Positions 18,009 through 24,703 of a stretch of DNA of 36,415 bases are shown here, in pieces. Position 1 is the stretch's first letter; every line of letters starts with the position of its first letter. A program made the translations under genes and the position numbers. Origin of the DNA: Leifsonia sp. TF02-11 (lineage in GTDB: Bacteria; Actinomycetota; Actinomycetes; Actinomycetales; Microbacteriaceae). The DNA lies in assembly GCF_017565305.1 (NCBI RefSeq), contig NZ_JAGEKP010000009.1:1-36415 (forward strand), given 5' to 3'. The notes beneath the pieces are model-generated. The model did no database searches and had not been told where the DNA came from. It saw only the letters and a list, made by a program, of their open reading frames with translations.

Positions 18009-19394
18009 TCAGCACTCGATGACGTTGACCGCGAGGCCGCCCTCGCTGGTCTCCTTGTACTTCGTCGACATGTCGAGGCCGGTCTGCCGCATCGTCTCGA
18101 TCACCGTGTCCAGCGACACCAGGTGCGATCCGTCGCCGTGCAGCGCGAGCCGGGCTGCCGAGACGGCGGTGGAGGAGGCGATCGCGTTGCGCTCGATGCA
18201 CGGGATCTGCACGAGCCCGCCGACCGGGTCGCAGGTGAGGCCCAGGTGGTGCTCCATCGCGATCTCCGCCGCGTTCTCCACCTGTCTCGGCGTTCCGCCG
18301 AGCGCGGCGCAGAGCGCGCCGGCCGCCATCGCGCAGGCCGACCCGACCTCCGCCTGGCAGCCGCCCTCCGCGCCGGAGATCGAGGCGTTCGCCTTGAACA
18401 GCGACCCGATCGCCGTCGCGGTGAGGAGGTACTTGCGGATGCCGTCGAGCGAGGCCCCGGGGACGAAGCGGAGGTAGTAGTGGGCGACCGCAGGAACGAT
18501 CCCCGCGGCGCCGTTGGTCGGCGCGGTGACGACGCGGCCGCCCGAGGCGTTCTCCTCGTTGACCGCGAGCGCGAAGGCGTGCAGCCACTCCAGCGATGTC
18601 GCGCGACCCGGGTCGTCCTGCACGCTCTCGAGGTGCTCCCGCATGGCGGCCGCGCGTCGCTTGACGCCGAGGCGACCTGGGAGGGTGCCGTCGCCGGCGA
18701 GACCGCGCGCGACGCACTCGGCCATGGCCTCCCAGATCAGGTCGAGGCGCGCGTCGGTGGCCGCTTCGCCGTGCAGCGCGACCTCGTTGCGGCGCGCCAC
18801 CTCGCAGATCGGGATGTCGAGCCGCTCGCAGATGGCGAGGAGTTCCTCTGCGGAGTCGTAGGGGAGGGGGTGGGCGGCGCGGGCAGCGAGGTCGGCCTCC
18901 TCGCCGTCGCGGCGGATGAAGCCGCCGCCGATCGAGTAATAGGTCTCCTCCAGCAGCGGCAGCGGTTCGCGCGCACCGTCCGCGGCGCGACCCCACGCGC
19001 GCAGGGTGAGGGCGTTGGGGTGGCCGGGAAGGCGCGTGCGCGGCTCGAAGTCGATGTCGTTCTTCGACAGCGGGATCTCGCGACGCCCGGCCAGCAGCAG
19101 GGTTGCGCCCGGCTGGATGCCGGACCAGGCGCCGCGCACGTCGTCGGGCCGGCAGTTCTCCGGTTCGTTGCCGCGCAGTCCGGCGACGACCGCGTCGGGG
19201 GTGCCGTGTCCGATCCCGGTGGAGCCCAAGGAGCCGTAGAGAGTGCAGGTGACCTGGTCCACCCGGTCGAGGAGGTCGTCGGCGACGAGCCGGTCGGCGA
19301 ACGCTTTCGCGGCCCGCAATGGTCCGACTGTGTGCGAGCTCGAGGGGCCGATGCCGATCGAGAACAGGTCGAAGGCGGAGACGTACGCTGTCAC
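18009..19394 (-). CDS. sdaA: L-serine dehydratase (iron-sulfur L-serine ammonia-lyase)
   Basis: 461 aa, single-chain type. It deaminates L-serine to pyruvate using a [4Fe-4S] cluster. SIGIGPSSSHTVGP near the N-terminus and TAPTNGAAGIVPA (290-302) are the substrate-site motifs. The cluster cysteines are Cys346 (GAEGGCQAEVG), Cys388 (GLTCDPVGG) and Cys399 (VQIPCIERN). The very last residue is Cys461 (VNVIEC), the tail cysteine that caps the cluster as fourth ligand in the Legionella enzyme; spacing among all four matches that enzyme. GTG start with TACACT six bases upstream, so probably leaderless. A 56-aa gene lies upstream on the same strand. Confidence 0.95.
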   Translation of the reverse strand: MTAYVSAFDLFSIGIGPSSSHTVGPLRAAKAFADRLVADDLLDRVDQVTCTLYGSLGSTGIGHGTPDAVVAGLRGNEPENCRPDDVRGAWSGIQPGATLLLAGRREIPLSKNDIDFEPRTRLPGHPNALTLRAWGRAADGAREPLPLLEETYYSIGGGFIRRDGEEADLAARAAHPLPYDSAEELLAICERLDIPICEVARRNEVALHGEAATDARLDLIWEAMAECVARGLAGDGTLPGRLGVKRRAAAMREHLESVQDDPGRATSLEWLHAFALAVNEENASGGRVVTAPTNGAAGIVPAVAHYYLRFVPGASLDGIRKYLLTATAIGSLFKANASISGAEGGCQAEVGSACAMAAGALCAALGGTPRQVENAAEIAMEHHLGLTCDPVGGLVQIPCIERNAIASSTAVSAARLALHGDGSHLVSLDTVIETMRQTGLDMSTKYKETSEGGLAVNVIEC

Positions 19395-19400
19395 TTCATC

Positions 19401-19406
19401 AGTGTA
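19401..19406 (-). promoter_or_regulatory. -10 element of a leaderless promoter (sdaA)
   Basis: TACACT on the minus strand, 6 nt before the GTG at 19394. Confidence 0.5.
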
Positions 19407-19470
19407 CGTCGCCGTGCGCGCGGGATCTCCGCGTGCCGGCGCGCATTCGCGCGGATTTCCTGCGCGGAAC

Positions 19471-19641
19471 TCAGGTCTGGCGCGGCTGGACGCGAGCGTC
19501 GCCCGGCGGGCACCAGACGCTCTCCAGGCCGCCGCCCGGGGCCGAGTACTCCACGAGGAACTGACCGCCCTCGTCCGGTCCCTCCACCACCATTCCGGGG
19601 CGATCCCCGAGCCAGACGGCTGTTCCGACGCCGATGTCCAT
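19471..19641 (-). CDS. Small 56-aa protein, function unknown
   Basis: ATG at 19641 to TGA at 19471-19473. The product begins MDIGVGTAVWLGDRPGMVVE and continues with a Gly-rich strand pattern (GGQFLVEYSAPGGGLESVWCPPGD). The layout of short beta strands resembles a small SH3- or KOW-like barrel, but I do not recognise a family. TATCCT seven bases before the ATG matches the leaderless rule of the window, which argues for a real gene. A frame this short is otherwise easy to overlook. It is 76 bp upstream of sdaA on the same strand, and sdaA appears to have its own promoter. Confidence 0.55.
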   Translation of the reverse strand: MDIGVGTAVWLGDRPGMVVEGPDEGGQFLVEYSAPGGGLESVWCPPGDARVQPRQT

Positions 19642-19648
19642 GCCGGTC

Positions 19649-19654
19649 AGGATA
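19649..19654 (-). promoter_or_regulatory. -10 element of a leaderless promoter (56-aa gene)
   Basis: TATCCT on the minus strand, 7 nt before the ATG at 19641; four of six bases match TATAAT. Confidence 0.5.
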
Positions 19655-19688
19655 CGCGTGGCCGATCGTGCGCGGCAGGGGTTGGAAG

Positions 19689-19700
19689 CAACTTAAGTTG
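19689..19700. promoter_or_regulatory. Operator site 1, CAACTTAAGTTG
   Basis: Perfect 12-bp palindrome CAACT-TA-AGTTG overlapping the start of the -35 hexamer. It shares CAACTNNAGTTG with site 2; the centres are 27 bp apart. Confidence 0.7.
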
Positions 19701-19725
19701 ACAAATCGGATTAAGCAACTACAGT
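19698..19725 (+). promoter_or_regulatory. Promoter of the HTH/Clp-N operon
   Basis: -35 TTGACA (19698-19703, perfect consensus), 16-bp spacer, -10 TACAGT (19720-19725, 4/6). Transcription would begin at or one base before the ATG at 19733, so the mRNA should be leaderless. Both hexamers overlap a CAACTNNAGTTG palindrome. Confidence 0.7.
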
Positions 19726-19727
19726 TG
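19716..19727. promoter_or_regulatory. Operator site 2, CAACTACAGTTG
   Basis: CAACT-AC-AGTTG, extended to an 8-bp-arm palindrome (AAGCAACT/AGTTGCTT, 19713-19730). It covers the -10 hexamer, so a bound protein would block RNA polymerase. Confidence 0.7.
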
Positions 19728-19732
19728 CTTCC

Positions 19733-19975
19733 ATGAACCCTCCCCTCTCGGCACCCGACCCGCTCGGCGGCGTGGCCGACGGACTCGCCGCCGTCGTCGC
19801 GCTCCGCGAGCTCGCCGACCGACTCGAAGACGCGGAGGTCGAACGCGCCCTTCGCGACGGCTGGAGCTGGACCCAGATCGCCGACGCCCTCGACGTCACC
19901 CGCCAAGCCGTGCACAAGAAGCATCTGCGCCGCGTCGCCGCGGCCGGCGTCGCCCTGCGCCGCCGCCAGAACTGA
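19733..19975 (+). CDS. Small helix-turn-helix protein, first gene of the Clp-N operon
   Basis: 80 aa. A predicted HTH occupies about 44-64 (WSWTQIADALDVTRQAVHKKH), of the sigma-70 region 4-like or Fis-like type, followed by a basic C-terminus (RRVAAAGVALRRRQN). An N-terminal helix (VALRELADRLEDAEVERAL) could dimerise it. It is probably the repressor that recognises the two CAACTNNAGTTG sites covering its own promoter; that is inference from position. The stop codon is followed within a few bases by the ribosome binding site of the Clp-N gene, whose ATG lies 9 bp downstream, so the two are certainly one transcript. Confidence 0.85.
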   Translation: MNPPLSAPDPLGGVADGLAAVVALRELADRLEDAEVERALRDGWSWTQIADALDVTRQAVHKKHLRRVAAAGVALRRRQN

Positions 19976-19981
19976 GGAGAC
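19976..19981 (+). promoter_or_regulatory. Shine-Dalgarno sequence of the Clp-N gene
   Basis: GGAGAC context directly after the stop codon of the HTH gene (TGAGGAGA), a few bases before the ATG at 19985. Confidence 0.65.
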
Positions 19982-19984
19982 GAC

Positions 19985-20494
19985 ATGTCCGACATCCCTC
20001 CGGGAACCGCCAGCAGCGCACCGGGTCAGCCGCTCTCCAAGGCGGTGCGTTCCGTCGTGATCGCCTCGGTCACCGAGGCCCAGCGACGCAATTCCACCCT
20101 CGTCGAGGCCGAGCACCTGCTGCTCGCGCTCTCCCGCGACGGCAGCGGCCCGGTGCGCGACGCGCTCGCGTCGGCCGGTCTCGACCCCGCCGGGGTGGAG
20201 GCCGCCCTTCTCGCCGAGCGCGAGGCCAGCCTCCGTGTGGCCGGCGTCGAACCGCTCGGGGAGGAACGTCTCGTCGCCTCCCCGCGGGTCGCCCGGCCGC
20301 GCTGGGGAGCCTCCGCCAAGGAGGCGCTCACCCGCGCCCACCGCGTCGCGTCGGCGCACCGCCGCCAGCATTCGGGCGAGGCCGACCTGCTGACCGCGAT
20401 CCTCGGCCTGGAGCTCGGCACCGTGCCCCGCGCGCTGATCCTCGCGGGCGTCGACCGACCCGCGATCGTCGCTGCGGTCCGCGACCTCCGCTGA
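19985..20494 (+). CDS. Stand-alone Clp N-terminal domain protein (ClpC2-like)
   Basis: 169 aa made of two Clp-N repeats without any ATPase module. The first is around 18-75 (SKAVRSVVIASVTEAQRRNSTLVEAEHLLLAL) and the second around 108-165 (SAKEALTRAHRVASAHRRQHSGEADLLTAIL). In ClpC and ClpA this domain binds adaptors and substrates, and in ClpC1 it is the target of cyclic-peptide antibiotics. Free-standing actinobacterial versions (mycobacterial ClpC2) are reported to bind the same compounds and protect ClpC1. A similar role as decoy, adaptor or sensor is inferred here. Co-transcription with the HTH gene suggests that the pair forms a regulated response unit. Confidence 0.85.
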   Translation: MSDIPPGTASSAPGQPLSKAVRSVVIASVTEAQRRNSTLVEAEHLLLALSRDGSGPVRDALASAGLDPAGVEAALLAEREASLRVAGVEPLGEERLVASPRVARPRWGASAKEALTRAHRVASAHRRQHSGEADLLTAILGLELGTVPRALILAGVDRPAIVAAVRDLR

Positions 20495-20528
20495 GGCACA
20501 CCGGGCCCGCCATCCCTCTTTCATCGCC

Positions 20529-20557
20529 GCTTACAGACCGCAGGCGGCTCTGTAAGC
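20529..20557. promoter_or_regulatory. Inverted repeat upstream of drrAB
   Basis: GCTTACAGA (20529-20537), 11-nt centre, TCTGTAAGC (20549-20557), perfect 9-bp arms; a further GTAAGC half-site follows at 20563. It may be a TetR/PadR-type operator for the exporter, or the terminator of the Clp-N operon 34 bp upstream, since the centre can also pair (CCG/CGG). Confidence 0.55.
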
Positions 20558-20614
20558 ACGCCGTAAGCGCGCCCGGCGACGATCGATCCATCCACCTCAT
20601 CAGGAAGGACCACC

Positions 20615-21634
20615 ATGACTCGCAGCACCGAGTGGGCCGTCGAGGCCCACGGGCTCGTCAAGGTCTTCGGCGACAACCGGGCGGTCGACGGCGTCGACCT
20701 GAACGTCCGTGCCGGCACCGTCTACGGTGTCCTCGGCCCGAACGGCGCCGGGAAGACCACCACCATCTCCATGCTCGCCACCCTGCTGCGGCCCGACGGC
20801 GGCGACGCGTTCGTCTTCGGGCACGACATCCGCACGGAGCAGCAGGTCGTGCGGCAGCTCCTGGGCGTCACCGCCCAGTTCGCGTCGGTCGACGAGACGC
20901 TCTCGGCCAACGAGAACCTCATGATCTTCGCCCGGCTGCTCGGCCTGAGCGGTCGGGAGGCCAAAGCCAAGACCGCCGAGCTGCTCGAGGAGTTCGGGCT
21001 GTCGGACGCCGCCAAACGACCGCTGAAGAAGTTCTCCGGCGGGATGCGCCGCCGCCTCGACCTGGCGGCCAGCTTGATCGCGCAGCCGCCGCTGATCTTC
21101 CTCGACGAGCCGACCACCGGACTCGACCCGCGCACCCGTGCGCAGATGTGGGACACCATCCGCCGCTTGGTCTCCACGGGTTCGACGGTGCTCCTCACCA
21201 CGCAGTACCTCGACGAAGCCGACCAGCTCGCCGACCGCATCGCGGTGATCGACCGCGGTCGCGTGGTCGCCGAGGGGACCGCCGACGAGCTCAAAGCCTC
21301 GGTCGGGGAGTCCTCGCTGCAGCTGCGGTTGACCGACCCCGCTGACATCGAGGACGCCCGCCGGGCCATCGCCACGGTGCTCGGCGTGGAGGCCGTAGTC
21401 TCGCCGGAGGGTTCGCGGCTCACCGCGCCCATGCGTGACGCCGACGCGGTCACCGACCTCTTCATCACGTTCCGCGAGGCCGGCATCCACCTGCAGGAGA
21501 TGTCGGTGCAGAAGCCGACCCTCGACGAGGTGTTCCTGACGCTCACCGGGCACGGCGTCGAAGACGAAGAAGCCGCGGACGACGAGTCCGCCCAGGCCGA
21601 GAAGGCCGCACTGTCAGAAGGAGCCAGGGCATGA
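20615..21634 (+). CDS. ABC transporter ATP-binding protein, DrrA family
   Basis: 339 aa. It hydrolyses ATP to power export by the membrane partner encoded next. Walker A is GPNGAGKTT at 41-49 (Lys47), Q-loop around TAQFASVDETLS (87-98), ABC signature SGGMR at 141-145, Walker B LIFLDEP at 160-166. The switch histidine is replaced by Gln197 in LLTTQYLDEAD, typical of daunorubicin-resistance DrrA proteins. The C-terminal 100 residues (RLTDPADIEDARRAIATVLG onward) are the DrrA-specific regulatory tail. AGGAAGGA precedes the ATG. Substrates of such pairs are hydrophobic drugs, lipids or self-made antibiotics; no biosynthetic gene is adjacent to suggest one. Confidence 0.93.
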   Translation: MTRSTEWAVEAHGLVKVFGDNRAVDGVDLNVRAGTVYGVLGPNGAGKTTTISMLATLLRPDGGDAFVFGHDIRTEQQVVRQLLGVTAQFASVDETLSANENLMIFARLLGLSGREAKAKTAELLEEFGLSDAAKRPLKKFSGGMRRRLDLAASLIAQPPLIFLDEPTTGLDPRTRAQMWDTIRRLVSTGSTVLLTTQYLDEADQLADRIAVIDRGRVVAEGTADELKASVGESSLQLRLTDPADIEDARRAIATVLGVEAVVSPEGSRLTAPMRDADAVTDLFITFREAGIHLQEMSVQKPTLDEVFLTLTGHGVEDEEAADDESAQAEKAALSEGARA

Positions 21635-22449
21635 GCGCCATCGCCACCATCACCCCGCCGTCCGAGCGGAACCTGAAGAATCACGTCAGCCTCAGCCAGA
21701 CGCTGTCGAACACCATCACGATGGCCCACCGCGGCCTCCTGAAGATCAAGCGGACACCCGAACAGCTGTTCGACGTGACGCTGCAGCCGATCATCTTCAC
21801 GATCATGTTCGCTCTGCTGTTCGGTGGGGCGATCACGGGAAGCGTCTCGAGCTACCTGCCCTACCTGATCCCGGGCATCCTCGCCCAGACGGTGATCACG
21901 ACCTCCGTCGTCACCGGCGTGCAGCTGCGGGAGGACATGGACAAGGGCGTGTTCGACCGCTTCAAGTCCATGCCGATCGCCCGCATCGCACCGCTTTCCG
22001 GTGCGCTGCTCGCCGACACGCTGCGCTACGCGATCGCGACGACGATCACGTTCATCACGGGCTTCTTCATGGGCTACCGTCCCGCTGCCGGTCTCGGGTT
22101 CGTCGTGCTGGCCGGGCTCCTCGTGATCGTCTGCGCCTGGGCGATCAGCTGGATCTTCGCCTTCTTCGGCGTGATCGCCCGCACCGCCGGGTCCGTCCAG
22201 GGCATCTCGTTCCTCGTGCTGTTCCCGCTGACGTTCTTCTCCAACGCGTTCGTGCCGGTGAAGTCCCTGCCGGACTGGCTGCAGTGGTTCGTCAACATCA
22301 ACCCGGTGTCGCACCTGGTGACGGCGGTGCGCGACCTCGCCAACAACGGCACCTTCGGCGCCGACGGCTGGTGGGCGCTCCTCGGCGCCGCGGTCATCGT
22401 CGCCGTCTTCGCCCCGCTCACGGTGCGCGCCTACATGCGGAAGGCCTAG
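21631..22449 (+). CDS. ABC transporter permease, DrrB family
   Basis: 272-aa ABC-2 type membrane protein. Six transmembrane helices are seen at about 52-69, 78-98, 129-149, 157-180, 191-208 and 247-265. The cytoplasmic coupling segment EDMDKGVFDRFKSMPI (101-116) is the conserved contact to the ATPase. FPLTFFSNAFVPVKSLPDWL in the fifth-helix region is a DrrB family block. Start and stop overlap the ATPase gene by 4 bp (ATGA), which couples translation. The pair is followed by two hairpins. Two ATPase and two permease subunits should form the exporter in the inner membrane. Confidence 0.93.
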   Translation: MSAIATITPPSERNLKNHVSLSQTLSNTITMAHRGLLKIKRTPEQLFDVTLQPIIFTIMFALLFGGAITGSVSSYLPYLIPGILAQTVITTSVVTGVQLREDMDKGVFDRFKSMPIARIAPLSGALLADTLRYAIATTITFITGFFMGYRPAAGLGFVVLAGLLVIVCAWAISWIFAFFGVIARTAGSVQGISFLVLFPLTFFSNAFVPVKSLPDWLQWFVNINPVSHLVTAVRDLANNGTFGADGWWALLGAAVIVAVFAPLTVRAYMRKA

Positions 22450-22466
22450 CCTCCCGCCCCACGGTC

Positions 22467-22505
22467 AGCGGCCGTCGTCTCCTGCGGAGGGAGGCGGCGG
22501 CCGCT
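22467..22505 (+). terminator. Hairpin terminator after drrAB
   Basis: 16-bp stem with two G-U pairs, arms 22467-22482 and 22490-22505, 7-nt loop, 17 bp past the permease stop. No U-tract follows. Confidence 0.6.
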
Positions 22506-22544
22506 CTGTGCGCCAGCAGGAGATCCGTCGACCCACGCCCGGAG

Positions 22545-22574
22545 TTCTCCTGTCTCAGCGCTCAAACAGGAGAA
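22545..22574. terminator. Second hairpin between convergent drrAB and the ArsR gene
   Basis: TTCTCCTGT (22545-22553), 12-nt loop, ACAGGAGAA (22566-22574). It is 27 bp past the ArsR-family stop on the minus strand, so it can serve both directions. A partial copy, TTCTCCTCCGCGCTCAG, follows it. Confidence 0.5.
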
Positions 22575-22601
22575 ATCGCCGTCGTTCTCCTCCGCGCTCA
22601 G

Positions 22602-23693
22602 CTAACGCAGCAGGGCCTCGACCATGTCACGACCGAGCCGTGCCGCAGCGACGGCATCGAACACGTAGACGACGTACCGTCCACGCCGTGACGTCGTCAC
22701 GAAGCCCGCCTGCCTCAGGATCGCGAGGTGTCGCGAGACCTCCGGGGCGCTGAGCCCCCAGCTCTCCGCGAGATCGGCGGTGGTGTGCGGCCCGCGGATC
22801 AGGCTCCGCGCCAGGCGGAGGCGCACCGGGTTGTCCAGCGCGTGCAGGCGTTCCTGGATCAGCTCGATGGCGGTCGAGGACGGCGGCATCCTCTCTCCGG
22901 TGACCGGGTACTGGATGACCGGCCGCCATCCCGGGGCGTGCACGACCAGGAGGTGAGGATGGCCGAGCACGCTCGGCAGGAACGTGACCCCGCTCCCGTC
23001 TGCGGTCGTGGCGTTGTCCTGCAGTTTGTCCACCACGATCCGTGTCCCCGCCTCGTCGAGCGCGACAGCCGGCGACAGGGTGCCGACCAGCCCGCGGACA
23101 CCCGTGGTCGCCAGAACGTCGCGCTTGAAGCGCGAGTCCGCGGAGAGTCGGGGGAGGAGCTGCCGCCAGGCCTCGGCGAAGAACGCCGCGTCGCAGTCTT
23201 CGAGCAGCCGTCGCACCAGAGCGCGGGCGCGCGCGGGCTCCGTCAGGACGAAGTCGACGAACGCGATCTGGCGCGGCCCGCGGGCGAGGGCGCGCTCGCG
23301 GGCGAGTTCCCGTGCGGCGGGGTCGACGAGGGGTGAGCCGAGGTTCCGGAAGAGGGGCACCGTGCCGCAGCTGCTGGTGAGCAGCGCCGCCGACACCCAG
23401 GTCTCGTCGGAGAGCGCATCCACTGCGTCGAGCTCGTCGGTCAGGGTCGCCCCCGGCTCGGCCGGGAGCAGCATGTCCGCGCGCGAGGTCCGCCACAAGA
23501 AGTCGGCCTCGATGAGCCGGTCGAGCAAGTGCGGCTCGACGGCTGCCGTCACCGACGACACCCAGCCGTTCTGCGCGGGGTGATGCGTGGGCTCCATCAG
23601 CAGATGCACCGCCGAACCCAGTTCGGCGAGTGGAGACGGGGCGAACCGATAGCCGGAGGAGGGCACTCGCGAGATATCGATCGAGACGCTCAT
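22602..23693 (-). CDS. ArsR-family transcriptional regulator with DUF5937-type N-terminus
   Basis: 363 aa. The C-terminal winged helix spans about 283-346 (LHALDNPVRLRLARSLIRGP; recognition helix in SAPEVSRHLAILRQAG; wing TTSRRGRYVVYVFD). The long N-terminal region starts MSVSIDISRVPSSGYRFAPS and matches the DUF5937 arrangement seen in actinobacterial ArsR-like regulators. No cysteine or histidine pair suitable for metal sensing is seen, so it is probably not an arsenic regulator. A perfect 19-bp palindrome centred 50 bp upstream of its start is the likely operator. GAGGAT six bases upstream may be the -10. A 66-aa frame begins on the other side of the operator. Confidence 0.88.
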   Translation of the reverse strand: MSVSIDISRVPSSGYRFAPSPLAELGSAVHLLMEPTHHPAQNGWVSSVTAAVEPHLLDRLIEADFLWRTSRADMLLPAEPGATLTDELDAVDALSDETWVSAALLTSSCGTVPLFRNLGSPLVDPAARELARERALARGPRQIAFVDFVLTEPARARALVRRLLEDCDAAFFAEAWRQLLPRLSADSRFKRDVLATTGVRGLVGTLSPAVALDEAGTRIVVDKLQDNATTADGSGVTFLPSVLGHPHLLVVHAPGWRPVIQYPVTGERMPPSSTAIELIQERLHALDNPVRLRLARSLIRGPHTTADLAESWGLSAPEVSRHLAILRQAGFVTTSRRGRYVVYVFDAVAAARLGRDMVEALLR

Positions 23694-23733
23694 GCGGTCA
23701 TCCTCGCAACCTTTCCCGTGCCCGCGAATGCCG

Positions 23734-23752
23734 ATTGACGATGATCGTCAAT
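23734..23752. promoter_or_regulatory. Palindromic operator, ATTGACGAT-G-ATCGTCAAT
   Basis: Perfect 9-bp arms around one base. The centre (23743) is exactly 50 bp from both the ArsR-family start (23693, minus) and the small gene's ATG (23793, plus). The location and symmetry fit the binding site of the adjacent ArsR-family dimer. Confidence 0.75.
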
Positions 23753-23792
23753 CCGAACGCGCCGGAAGCCGTTGCGGCGCGAGAGTGACGGC

Positions 23793-23993
23793 ATGACCAT
23801 CAAAGAGCTCCGCCTTCCGTCTCGATTCACGTCACTGCCCGTGAGCGTGTGGCGCAGGATGGTTCCGGCCGTCCTGCTTCGTCGGCCGCAACGGATGCCG
23901 TCGCGGGCGACGCGCGCTCGCGAACTGCAGGAACGTCTGGACTATGCCTCAGCCGCGCGCTCCGCGGCGGAACGTGCGCGACTGTGGCTCTGA
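23793..23993 (+). CDS. Small basic protein divergent from the ArsR regulator
   Basis: 66 aa from the ATG at 23793; an in-frame TTG at 23772 is a less likely start. The product is very basic with Arg/Pro-rich blocks (VWRRMVPAVLLRRPQRMPSRATRARELQERL) and a helical C-terminus (YASAARSAAERARLWL). It has no signal peptide or clear membrane helix. The last 52 bp overlap the 3' end of the leftward methyltransferase gene tail to tail. Its position on the other side of a clean operator makes it the natural target of the ArsR-family protein. Family unknown; reality of the gene is moderately supported. Confidence 0.5.
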   Translation: MTIKELRLPSRFTSLPVSVWRRMVPAVLLRRPQRMPSRATRARELQERLDYASAARSAAERARLWL

Positions 23994-24661
23994 GAGTCCG
24001 GCGACGACGGCAGGTCGAGCGGTGCCGTCCACCACGCCGTGTACCTCCAGAACAGTCGCCGACGCATCCGGATGCCGGGCAGCACGCTGCGCGCGACGGC
24101 ACGAACCTCCTCGAACGTCTCGGTCGGATCGGCGGTCGGCGCGTGTACCTGCTTCGACGGTCGCGTCGCGGGGGCGGGGTGACGCACCAGGCCGACGAGC
24201 GGGTTCAGCACGAGCGATACCCCGGAGCGCAGCGCGTCGGCCGGTGTCTCCCTCGCCAGACCGACGACGACGATCCTGCCGCCCGGACGCATGGCCGCGC
24301 GCGCCTCCTCGAGGGCGTCCTTCAGCGGCAGGTGATGCAGGGAGGCGACGAAGACGATGAGATCGTAGGCGGCCGGTCGCTCCGGACCGAATCCCCTGTT
24401 CTCGACGCGGACCGGGAGCGTGCGGCATCGCTCGGCGGCGACCGCCGCGGCGGCGATGTCGGGCTCGATCCCGACCACGGCGGGGAACACGCCGGAGAGA
24501 CGCCTCAGCAGAGTGCCGGTGCCGCAGCCGACGTCGAGCGCGGTGTCGCCACCGCGGCGGCGCACCGCGCGTGCGTGCCGGAGCACGAAACCCGCGAACG
24601 CATCGTTGTGCGACCACGGGTGCGCGGCGTTGACCCGGCCGAGCAGGGCGAGGAATCCCAT
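23942..24661 (-). CDS. Class I SAM-dependent methyltransferase
   Basis: 239 aa. Motif I is ALDVGCGTGTLL (41-52), followed by VVGIEPD (motif II acid), the motif-IV region AAYDLIVFVASLHHLPL and MRPGGRIVVVGL, which is the pattern of UbiE/Methyltransf_11-type small-molecule methyltransferases. WTAPLDL near the C-terminus precedes a Ser/Arg-rich tail that extends past the usual family end and overlaps the 66-aa gene on the other strand. TACGCT six bases before the ATG and no ribosome binding site predict a leaderless transcript. It lies 42 bp downstream of the SARP regulator on the same strand, and may be its target. The methyl acceptor is unknown. Confidence 0.88.
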   Translation of the reverse strand: MGFLALLGRVNAAHPWSHNDAFAGFVLRHARAVRRRGGDTALDVGCGTGTLLRRLSGVFPAVVGIEPDIAAAAVAAERCRTLPVRVENRGFGPERPAAYDLIVFVASLHHLPLKDALEEARAAMRPGGRIVVVGLARETPADALRSGVSLVLNPLVGLVRHPAPATRPSKQVHAPTADPTETFEEVRAVARSVLPGIRMRRRLFWRYTAWWTAPLDLPSSPDSQSHSRARSAAERAAEA

Positions 24662-24667
24662 CGGGCC

Positions 24668-24673
24668 AGCGTA
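24668..24673 (-). promoter_or_regulatory. -10 element of a leaderless promoter (methyltransferase)
   Basis: TACGCT on the minus strand, 6 nt before the ATG at 24661. Confidence 0.45.
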
Positions 24674-24703
24674 GACGACCCGCTCGCGTCGGTACCCCGC
24701 CCC

